DNA of 64,000 bases from Psychrobacter sp. 4Bb (GTDB lineage: Bacteria; Pseudomonadota; Gammaproteobacteria; Pseudomonadales; Moraxellaceae): the NCBI RefSeq assembly GCF_002836735.1, contig NZ_PJAS01000076.1, positions 1 to 64,000 on the forward strand. Direction: 5' to 3'. Below the pieces are notes generated by a model, which saw only the letters and a program-made list of their open reading frames with translations, did not search any database and was not told the DNA's origin. Shown in pieces: positions 18,459-26,128 of the stretch (positions are counted from its first letter, which is position 1; every line of letters starts with the position of its first letter). The position numbers and the translations under genes were made by a program.

Positions 18459-20102
18459 ATGTCGATGTTCAGTATAGAACCAAGCAGCTTATCGTTGAGT
18501 CTGACACTTGGGCTGACTTTAGGTCTGAGCGCTTGCCAGAGCCTACCCAAACAGCCACATCTACCTGAGAGCCAAGCGCTATCAGCGCGAGTCAATGCTT
18601 TATACCAACAAGAAGACAGCCCAAAGATTGAGCAAAATACAGCGACTACAACCAACAATACTGATCTAGTGGCCGCTGTTAGTGCGCAGAATGAAATTCA
18701 TCCTGATTTGTCAGGCTATCATCCGATCGTCACTGGGGCAAATGCGTTTGCCGCCCGTAATATGTTAACAGGTATGGCCACGCGCAATATCGATGCGCAG
18801 TATTATATTTGGCATAATGATCAGGCTGGCCAACTGCTATTAAAAGACTTGTGGGAAGCGGCTGAGCGCGGTGTGATCGTGCGTTTGTTGTTGGATGATT
18901 TTAATAACAGTGCAAAGTTTGATCAGCACCTATTACGTTTTGCGAGCCACCCTAATATCGCGGTGCGTATCATCAACCCATTAATGCACCGTAAGTTTCC
19001 AACATTGAACTATGTGACTGGTTTGCCGCGTATCAATCGCCGCATGCACAATAAGAGCATGACCTTTGATAAGCAAATTACTATCATCGGCGGGCGTAAT
19101 ATCGGCAACGAATACCTTAGTAATGATCAAAGCAGCCAGTTTGCGGATTTGGATGTTTTACTGATTGGTAAAGTCGTCGCAGACATTGATAATAGCTTTG
19201 CCAGTTACTGGTCATCGCCGCTGTCGTTTGACATCGAAACTTTAGCCAAGTTCGACGATGACGTCACGCCTGATTTTTTGAAGGCATTAGACAAGCTGGG
19301 TATAGATGAGGAAAATAACGAAGGCAGTAGCTTGACGGTTTATAAAGCCGCCATCAAAGACTCGACGATAGACACTGATCTGATCAACAAACGCGTGCCG
19401 TTTCGTTGGACAGACATGCAGTTTTTGAGTGACGATGTTGGCAAGCTGTCCAAAAGCGTCTCATCTGAGACCAACTTAGTGCATCAACTGCGTAACTTGC
19501 TTGGTAGCCCAACTAAGAAATTGACGATTATTTCTTCTTATTTTGTACCGACCAAAGATGGGGTTGATACTTTGGTGAAGCTCGCCGAATCTGGCGTTGA
19601 TATCAAAATATTAACCAACTCATTTGATGCAACCGACGTGACCGCTGTTCATTCTGGTTATAGTCAATGGCGCCCTAGCCTGCTGCGGTCAGGCGTCAAA
19701 ATATATGAGCTTAAATCGACCGCTGCTGAAGAAAAACGTGACAATAAACTGTGGCGAGCACGTAGTCAATCTTCGACCAGCTTGCACGCAAAAACGTTTG
19801 CAGTAGATGATTATCAAGTCTTTATCGGTTCCTACAACGTTGACCCACGCTCTGCCAATATCAATACCGAAATGGGCGTGATTATTAATGATGATGAACT
19901 AGCAAGGCAGTTGCATGGTGCTTTGAGCGACGATCTATTAAATCAAGCGTATGAGGTCAAGCTGCTAGACAATGGTAGTCTAGAGTGGCACACGATGGAA
20001 GATGGCAAAAAAGTCGTCTACGAGTCAGAGCCACGGGTCGATATTGGTGATCATATTTGGCTTACTATCATGTCTTGGCTACCCATCGACTGGCTGCTGT
20101 AA
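18459..20102 (+). CDS. Phospholipase-D-superfamily lipoprotein, cardiolipin synthase C-like
   Basis: The 547-residue protein has a lipoprotein signal peptide with lipobox LSAC (Cys26). Two HKD motifs define the phospholipase D superfamily: H197-N-K199 with D204, followed by GGRNIGNEY, and H443-A-K445 with D450, followed by GSYNVDPRS. The layout and length match ClsC/YmdC-type enzymes, which make cardiolipin from phosphatidylglycerol and phosphatidylethanolamine in the cell envelope. E. coli clsC is near ymdB; no such partner is seen here. Function is inferred from family; the substrate preference is not provable from sequence. Confidence 0.88.
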   Translation: MSMFSIEPSSLSLSLTLGLTLGLSACQSLPKQPHLPESQALSARVNALYQQEDSPKIEQNTATTTNNTDLVAAVSAQNEIHPDLSGYHPIVTGANAFAARNMLTGMATRNIDAQYYIWHNDQAGQLLLKDLWEAAERGVIVRLLLDDFNNSAKFDQHLLRFASHPNIAVRIINPLMHRKFPTLNYVTGLPRINRRMHNKSMTFDKQITIIGGRNIGNEYLSNDQSSQFADLDVLLIGKVVADIDNSFASYWSSPLSFDIETLAKFDDDVTPDFLKALDKLGIDEENNEGSSLTVYKAAIKDSTIDTDLINKRVPFRWTDMQFLSDDVGKLSKSVSSETNLVHQLRNLLGSPTKKLTIISSYFVPTKDGVDTLVKLAESGVDIKILTNSFDATDVTAVHSGYSQWRPSLLRSGVKIYELKSTAAEEKRDNKLWRARSQSSTSLHAKTFAVDDYQVFIGSYNVDPRSANINTEMGVIINDDELARQLHGALSDDLLNQAYEVKLLDNGSLEWHTMEDGKKVVYESEPRVDIGDHIWLTIMSWLPIDWLL

Positions 20103-20324
20103 TATGTAAACTCTTTTCTAAATAGTCCTTAAAAGTACAGGATGTGCAGTCTCGCTTCTGTTAAAGGCCAGATCCTGTAATCAAAGTTCCTAGTACAACA
20201 CACAAAATTACTGTTTCGGCGAATCATTGTTTATATACTTTGATTTGCCGGTTTTTATCATGGCCGATTATCTAAACGATGATCGTCTTAATGGCCACTT
20301 TACCCTGTGGATGCGTGATCTATT

Positions 20325-21629
20325 ATGCCGACTCGTTCTCAATACGCCCTGATGTCTAAAAAAGACAAAAATACAGTCATATTCGTAAGCTTTATCAGCG
20401 CTGTAATCTTTTTTGATTTTTTGATTTACTTGTATATCTCAGATATTGTTTCGGCGGCGATTTTTCCTGCTAATGCTGACCCTAGAGTTGCTAAACTGCA
20501 AGGAATGGGGCTTTTTGTTATCGGTTATTTAGCACGTCCAATCGGAGGTGTTCTCATCGGTCGTTATGGTGATATAAAAGGTAGAAAGCCAGTTTTATTG
20601 CTAAGTATAATAGTTACCGCATGTAGTCTCCTAGCAATGGCATTTTTACCCACTTATGCACAATGGGGGGCTGCTGCGCCTGCCTTATTTATATTGTTAA
20701 GAATCATACAGGGTATGGCGTTTGGTCTTTATGTACCGCTATCTTGGGTATTTGTAGCAGAGCATGTGCCCAGACAATATCTGTCAGTTGCCTGTAGCTA
20801 TGCGACTGCTAGCTTCTTTGTAGGTGTGCTGTTTTCAAATGCCTTTTTTATGTGGTTATCTAGCTTTATGACGACGACTGAGCTAACTGATTATGGTTGG
20901 CGTTTACCATTTTTAGTAGCGGCGGCTCTTAGTTTCTTACCACTCTTATTTTGGCGATTCATCGGAGAAACACCCTTTTTTCTGGCACTTACAAAATTAA
21001 ATACCGGCAAAAACTCAGGCAAGCCGCTTACCATACTCTTTAAACACTGCAAACACTCTGTGTTTGTCGGCATGGTGCTGACGTTAGTGATTTCTAGCAT
21101 TACCTCTGTGGTTGTTCTACTATTGCCAGACTTGATAGAGATAAACTTTACGTTAGACAGCGATTTGTTTGGATTCTCCCATAGCTTGGGCATCGTATTT
21201 ATGATTTTTGGCTGTATATTCTATGGGATAATTTCTAATCATGAGAATTTTGGTAAGGTTCTAGTAATTGGTTCGATACTCCTCATTGCTCAAATACTAG
21301 CCTTCTTTTATCATCTACAAGCAGGTGGCGATTACATTTTAATTATGTACGCGCTTTTGGGATTCTGTGCTGGTATTGTCGGTATGGTTCCTGCTATCTT
21401 GGTGCAATTGTTTCCAACCAACGTGCGTCTCACAGGTATCTCTTTTTGTTATAATGTGACCTACGGTATCGTTGGTGTACTGATACCTTTTGGTCTTGGT
21501 TATGCCACAACTTTAGTAAGCTTTTCACCAGCACTATACATTGCCTTTATTGGCTTTATCGGTATTATCATGGGGCTGTATTTTTATAATTTGCCTGAAT
21601 TTAAAAAAATTGACCATGTTATTTTATAA
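20325..21629 (+). CDS. MFS transporter, metabolite:H+ symporter (MHS)-like
   Basis: The 434-residue membrane protein has about 12 hydrophobic segments. The motif between segments 2 and 3, GRYGDIKGRKPVLL, with the preceding YLARPIGGVLIG, is typical of MHS/ProP-like symporters. LLRIIQGMAFG also fits. Substrates in this family include proline/betaine, citrate, alpha-ketoglutarate and shikimate; the substrate here is unknown. The central loop between the halves carries a Lys-rich stretch near TKLNTGKNSGKP. An ATG at 20352 (MSKKDKN) is an alternative start; neither has a good ribosome binding site. Confidence 0.88.
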   Translation: MPTRSQYALMSKKDKNTVIFVSFISAVIFFDFLIYLYISDIVSAAIFPANADPRVAKLQGMGLFVIGYLARPIGGVLIGRYGDIKGRKPVLLLSIIVTACSLLAMAFLPTYAQWGAAAPALFILLRIIQGMAFGLYVPLSWVFVAEHVPRQYLSVACSYATASFFVGVLFSNAFFMWLSSFMTTTELTDYGWRLPFLVAAALSFLPLLFWRFIGETPFFLALTKLNTGKNSGKPLTILFKHCKHSVFVGMVLTLVISSITSVVVLLLPDLIEINFTLDSDLFGFSHSLGIVFMIFGCIFYGIISNHENFGKVLVIGSILLIAQILAFFYHLQAGGDYILIMYALLGFCAGIVGMVPAILVQLFPTNVRLTGISFCYNVTYGIVGVLIPFGLGYATTLVSFSPALYIAFIGFIGIIMGLYFYNLPEFKKIDHVIL

Positions 21630-21684
21630 GTAATTGGTCAATCACTGTTTCGCATGACGCTTGAAGCTCTGGAAACTCTTGCAA

Positions 21685-21722
21685 ATAAGGTGCAATGGTA
21701 TGTCTCATCCATTGCACCTTAT
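21685..21722 (+). terminator. Perfect 14-bp hairpin between the MFS gene and dusA
   Basis: ATAAGGTGCAATGG and its exact reverse complement are separated by 10 bases. Only a weak T-rich stretch follows (CCATTTATTT), so it may be a terminator for the transporter gene or a structured 5' leader element of dusA. Confidence 0.55.
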
Positions 21723-21754
21723 CCATTTATTTAAGACACAAATATTAAGGCTTG

Positions 21755-22744
21755 ATGACCATGGTTGATATGACCAACAAACGCCTCTCAGTTGCGCCAA
21801 TGATCGACTGGACTACGACAGATTATCGTTATTTTGCACGACTATTTAATCCACATACCTATCTATATACCGAAATGATCAGTACTGGCGCATTGATACA
21901 TGGCAATCGAGCACGGCATTTGCGTTTTGATACGCTCGAGCACCCTCTTGTATTGCAACTCGGCGGTGCAGACATCGATGAGATGACGCAATGCGCAGAG
22001 TTTGCTCAGCAATATGGCTATGACGAGGTCAATATCAATGTTGGCTGCCCCTCAGATCGCGTACAGCACAATAAGATAGGTGCCTGTCTGATGGCAGAAC
22101 CTCAGACCGTCGCTGATTTGGTCAAGAATATGCAAGCTGCAGTCGATATACCTGTGACGGTCAAACATCGTATTGGCATCGATGACTTTGATAGCTATGA
22201 GTTTATGGTGGACTTTGTGCAGACAGTGGCAGCGGCAGGTTGTACCCGCTTTATCGTACATGCACGTACGGCATGGTTGCAGGGGCTCAGCCCTAAGCAA
22301 AACCGCGAGATACCACCACTGCGTTACGATGATGTGTACCGTCTAAAGCAGGACTTTCCTGAGCTAGATATCGAAATCAATGGCGGCATCGATACAATTG
22401 AGGACATCCGAACGCACCTACAGCATATCGATGGCGTGATGATTGGTCGGGCGTTTTATCACAACCCGTATCTATTAGCAGAGGCCAATAGCTTATGGAA
22501 TGAGGAAACTCCTGAGACAATACCTAAGCGCTCAGAGATTTTAGCGCAGCTTTATCCCTATCTCGAAGAACAACTCGCAAAAGGCGAAGCGTTGCCAACG
22601 ATGACACGGCATTATTTAGGCCTCTTCCAAGGTCTAATGGGCGCGCGTAAATGGCGTCAAGCCTTGAGCGGCAAACCTCAGCTGACGATTGATGATATTA
22701 AGCGAGCTGCCGATGAAGTGCTACTATTAAATCCTGATGCATAG
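21755..22744 (+). CDS. dusA: tRNA-dihydrouridine(20/20a) synthase
   Basis: About 329 residues. This FMN enzyme reduces uridines 20/20a in the tRNA D-loop. Signatures are LSVAPMIDWTTTDYRYF at the N-terminus, the catalytic Cys in NINVGCPSDRVQ, KHRIGIDD, FIVHARTAWLQGLSPKQNRE and EINGGI. The C-terminal tRNA-binding domain includes RHYLGLFQG. The spacing MIDWTD-like plus LSPKQNR distinguishes DusA from DusB/DusC. The start is ambiguous among ATG codons at 21755, 21761 and 21770; AAGG at 21747-21750 fits the first two. Confidence 0.95.
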   Translation: MTMVDMTNKRLSVAPMIDWTTTDYRYFARLFNPHTYLYTEMISTGALIHGNRARHLRFDTLEHPLVLQLGGADIDEMTQCAEFAQQYGYDEVNINVGCPSDRVQHNKIGACLMAEPQTVADLVKNMQAAVDIPVTVKHRIGIDDFDSYEFMVDFVQTVAAAGCTRFIVHARTAWLQGLSPKQNREIPPLRYDDVYRLKQDFPELDIEINGGIDTIEDIRTHLQHIDGVMIGRAFYHNPYLLAEANSLWNEETPETIPKRSEILAQLYPYLEEQLAKGEALPTMTRHYLGLFQGLMGARKWRQALSGKPQLTIDDIKRAADEVLLLNPDA

Positions 22745-22825
22745 TCCTAACACGTAGCCAAATTTTGATATCTAACTGGCTCGATATAATTTATATAGTA
22801 GCAATCATTAAGGCTAGCATTTTAT

Positions 22826-23614
22826 CTATGCGGCTTGCGCGATATACTGCCACATCGCTGCACCATTATTGACAATGTGTAGTACGATTGGCAGTAATAG
22901 CGAGCCCGACTTAATCCGTGCGTAGCAAAATATCAATGCCAATACTACGATAGTACTAATCTCATAGATACCATATTGCACATGAATCACAGCAAATATC
23001 AAACTTGTCACAATGCTGGCGACAATCGCCCCATGATTCGCTGAATAGGATGGTGCCGTGAACTGTTCTGCGATGGCTGACCACAATATACCGCGAAAGA
23101 TAACTTCTTCATAAATTGGTGCGACGACCACCATGGCAAACACCAACAGCCAAACCGAAATGACAGACTGATAGAGTGCATCAACAAACACCAACGGCGT
23201 CATATCGAGTACATACGTCAGCGCCTGACTGGCAATCATAAATATCAGTAGCAACCCAAGCATGCCTATACCCACCGACAGTGAGAACGGCTTTAGCACT
23301 AGATATTGACGCAGACTGCCACCTTTTAAACGAATGATAAGTATGCTAATTGTCACTAGCAATACACAGCCGATGAGTATAGACAGGCTCACAACCGTTC
23401 CATCATTACTACCAAAATAGAATATCCGCCCTATCGATGTCTGTTCATCGGCAGGTAATACCAGTTTGCCAGCGACATAAACACCTACCAACTGACTGAT
23501 AAAAAACGCAAGCACCATTCCTACTGTTAGCACGAATGTACCCACGCGCGAAAATAGCGGCAGAGACTTAGGTGAGACAGTCGTACTAGATGGCGCAGTT
23601 AGGTTTTTTGGCAT
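22826..23614 (-). CDS. CPBP-family intramembrane metalloprotease
   Basis: The 262-residue protein has about seven or eight membrane segments. The CPBP (CAAX-type, formerly abortive-infection) motifs are present in order: EEVIFRG (the glutamate pair plus Arg), FAVIHVQYG and HIVNNGA, which supply the catalytic and metal-binding residues. The substrate is unknown. It is followed on the same strand by nothing co-directional close by; the upstream gene on this strand is an alpha/beta hydrolase 68 bases away, so both may share a transcript. Confidence 0.9.
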   Translation of the reverse strand: MPKNLTAPSSTTVSPKSLPLFSRVGTFVLTVGMVLAFFISQLVGVYVAGKLVLPADEQTSIGRIFYFGSNDGTVVSLSILIGCVLLVTISILIIRLKGGSLRQYLVLKPFSLSVGIGMLGLLLIFMIASQALTYVLDMTPLVFVDALYQSVISVWLLVFAMVVVAPIYEEVIFRGILWSAIAEQFTAPSYSANHGAIVASIVTSLIFAVIHVQYGIYEISTIVVLALIFCYARIKSGSLLLPIVLHIVNNGAAMWQYIAQAA

Positions 23615-23682
23615 AAAGGTATCACTTAAAAATACTCTGGCAGCTCATATCCATTACAAGCATGACTGATAATATGTTGCGT

Positions 23683-24573
23683 TTAGTTGGACAATTGCTG
23701 ATTAATCAATCCTAACACTAGTTTTGAGACAGACTCTGGATGCTCAAGTGGGAACATATGTCCCCCTTCATGAGTCTCATAAGGAATGCCCAAGCGCGAT
23801 TTTATCTGCTGCGGAAAACGACGTTTCAAAAAGATACTGTCTTGACCAATGATTAAAGTCACAGGCACTTTAGGGCCACGATTCGGTGCTAGCCAATACC
23901 AGGATGGATTGGTACGGAACACAGCGACTTCACTGGCCTTAGGGATAGCCAATGTCACTTTGCCATCCGCGCGCTCATGCAAGCCGTGATCGATATATCC
24001 TTGAAAGCTACGCTCATCAAAATTCTTAAAAAACCCTTTATGTCGCATTTTCTCATATGCTTCATCCCGGCTATCCCACACATCACGGCGATGTTTGGAA
24101 ACGCCAGCTGGTGACAGTTTGTCCATCAGACGATTATTCATAAGCGGTAATCTGTCAGCGGTCTTTGCTAAATGCCACAACAAGCTGACTTTGCCATAAA
24201 TCCAAGGCGGATCCATAAGTACTGCTTGTGCAAACAGTTCAGGCTGACGATACGTGGCCTGCAACGTACACATGGCCCCAAGCGAATGCCCTACTCCTAC
24301 TACCTGTGCAACGCCATGCTTTTCGCAGGCACTGTTTACGCTATCAATGATTTGCTGCGTCAGACTGCGCCAATGATCGTCCACTGGATAATCAGGCGTA
24401 TCACCCAACATCGCAATATACTCAACCGTAAAAAATTCTGATAAACCTTCAAAAAATGGCTCATATACCGCGCTTGGCATTCCATTAGCATGAGCAAAAT
24501 GCAGCACAGGTTTATTGGTTATTTTAGAGACAGGCAGTTTAGCAAAGGACTGCAAATTTATTTCATCACTCAT
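23683..24573 (-). CDS. Alpha/beta-hydrolase
   Basis: The 296-residue cytoplasmic hydrolase has HFAHANGMPSAVYEPFF near the N-terminus (oxyanion region), the nucleophile elbow VGHSLGAM, a candidate acid in LIIGQDSIF and the catalytic His in EGGHMFPLEHP near the C-terminus. A lid-like insertion rich in basic residues (about 155-205) lies between the elbow and the acid. The substrate is unknown. It is 68 bases upstream of the CPBP protease gene on the same strand. Confidence 0.9.
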   Translation of the reverse strand: MSDEINLQSFAKLPVSKITNKPVLHFAHANGMPSAVYEPFFEGLSEFFTVEYIAMLGDTPDYPVDDHWRSLTQQIIDSVNSACEKHGVAQVVGVGHSLGAMCTLQATYRQPELFAQAVLMDPPWIYGKVSLLWHLAKTADRLPLMNNRLMDKLSPAGVSKHRRDVWDSRDEAYEKMRHKGFFKNFDERSFQGYIDHGLHERADGKVTLAIPKASEVAVFRTNPSWYWLAPNRGPKVPVTLIIGQDSIFLKRRFPQQIKSRLGIPYETHEGGHMFPLEHPESVSKLVLGLINQQLSN

Positions 24574-24785
24574 GACAGACTCTCGTGGGATCGTTTATGT
24601 TATATATTATTGTTAATGATTGAACCTTGTACCATTATTAAAACCAACAGCATCGAAACCAACCCCTTCAAAACCAACCATGTTTATATGGCAAGTTTGA
24701 CGACTGTATTTGATGGTTATAGTTGTATAGCTAATTTAATCAGGCTATCACTCAGACCAAGGTTTTTATTTGGTATTACATATAA

Positions 24786-24819
24786 TTAAGGCTGAGCACA
24801 ATTATATGCTCAGCCTTAA
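24786..24819 (-). terminator. Hairpin terminator after sppA
   Basis: TTAAGGCTGAGCA pairs exactly with TGCTCAGCCTTAA around an 8-base loop, about 35 bases after the sppA stop. The T-run is weak, but the 13-bp stem is strong. A short region to its left (24641-24680) contains three spaced AAACCAAC repeats. Confidence 0.65.
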
Positions 24820-24853
24820 CAATCATACACATTATATCTAAAACATAAAACGC

Positions 24854-25906
24854 TTAACGCATCTGCCCAGTGTTGCTTTCTTGTGGCAATACGTCGAGAC
24901 TAACGCTAGAGCCAATACCTGCACCTAACTTCACTGCAAAACGGTCCATAAACATTTGGAACGGATCAGTTGGGCTATAGCTAATGATAGTATCTAGATC
25001 TAGTTGCTTACTTAGACTTGTGATACTACCTGTTTTATCTGCTAAGCCTAGCTCAATAGACTGCTCACCTGTCCAGAATAACCCTGAGAACAGTTTGTTT
25101 TGCTCAGGATTTTTCAGACGGTCGCCGCGCCCTTCTTTGACAGCATTGATAAAATGCTTGTGCGTGTTTGCTAGTACTTTTTCAACATGATTTTCTTCAT
25201 AGTCAGTCAACGGACGAGATAAGCTTAAGATATCTTTATACTCACCAGCCGTAATCGTACGATCTTCGACGCCAACTTTGTCCATTAAGCCTTTAACGTT
25301 GTAGCTTGGCATAATGACACCGATAGAGCCAACTAAACTTGACGGATTGACATAAATCTCATCTGCAGCAGACGCAATATAATAAGCACCTGAAGCACCG
25401 ATATCACCAATCACCGCATAAAGCTTTTTGTCTGGGTACTCTTGGCGTAAGTCCATCATGGTCTGCCAAATCTCATCAGACTGTACCGGTGAACCGCCAG
25501 GTGAGTTAATGTCCAATGCTACTGCTTTTGAGTTGCTATTTGCAAAAGCGTCTCTCAATGCTTCATTGACATCATACGCATTAGCCACATCGTCATTACT
25601 GATGACGCCTTGCAGCTCAACCACTGCTAAATGTGGATCGCTAGTATCGACTGCGTCCATACCTGTTGGCGTACTGCTGCAACCACGACCAAGGGTCAAA
25701 AATATCAATAAGATATAACCAAAGGTCAGTAGTTTAAAAAAGATACTCCAGCGACGAGCGCGGCGCTGCTCAACCACACTCGCTAATAACGTGTTTTCCA
25801 GCACCTTCCATTCTTGTCCACTTGGCGGGCTTGGTTGCTGCAGTTGCGTTGGCTGATTTGCCGAGTTATCAGGACGTTTGTTAGGGTCTGGTGGCCAGTT
25901 GGGCAT
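24854..25906 (-). CDS. sppA: Signal peptide peptidase SppA, short type
   Basis: The 350-residue membrane-anchored serine protease degrades released signal peptides. A Pro/Gln-rich N-terminal tail precedes one membrane segment (about 55-75, FFKLLTFGYILLIFLTLG). The peptidase domain has the SPGG motif (DINSPGGSPVQSD), GASGAYYIASAADEI, the nucleophile Ser in SLVGSIGVI and the candidate general-base Lys in GEYKDILS, as in the Bacillus short-type enzyme with its Ser/Lys dyad. It lies between comEC and a terminator. Confidence 0.95.
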   Translation of the reverse strand: MPNWPPDPNKRPDNSANQPTQLQQPSPPSGQEWKVLENTLLASVVEQRRARRWSIFFKLLTFGYILLIFLTLGRGCSSTPTGMDAVDTSDPHLAVVELQGVISNDDVANAYDVNEALRDAFANSNSKAVALDINSPGGSPVQSDEIWQTMMDLRQEYPDKKLYAVIGDIGASGAYYIASAADEIYVNPSSLVGSIGVIMPSYNVKGLMDKVGVEDRTITAGEYKDILSLSRPLTDYEENHVEKVLANTHKHFINAVKEGRGDRLKNPEQNKLFSGLFWTGEQSIELGLADKTGSITSLSKQLDLDTIISYSPTDPFQMFMDRFAVKLGAGIGSSVSLDVLPQESNTGQMR

Positions 25907-26128
25907 ATAACTTCCTAAGTTAGAAACAATCTAAAACAATAAAGTGAGGTTGTCGAGAAATACAGCTAAAGCGATGGTGTATACCTGATACTGTCTCACC
26001 ATATCCGTGACCTATGCTAATAGTCAGTGACCTGTATTAATAGGCTGCTAAGTATGGTGGTATTTCGATAATGGTTCAATAGTATAACTGTGAAATATCA
26101 CTATATTGTAACGCTGATAATATCAGCC

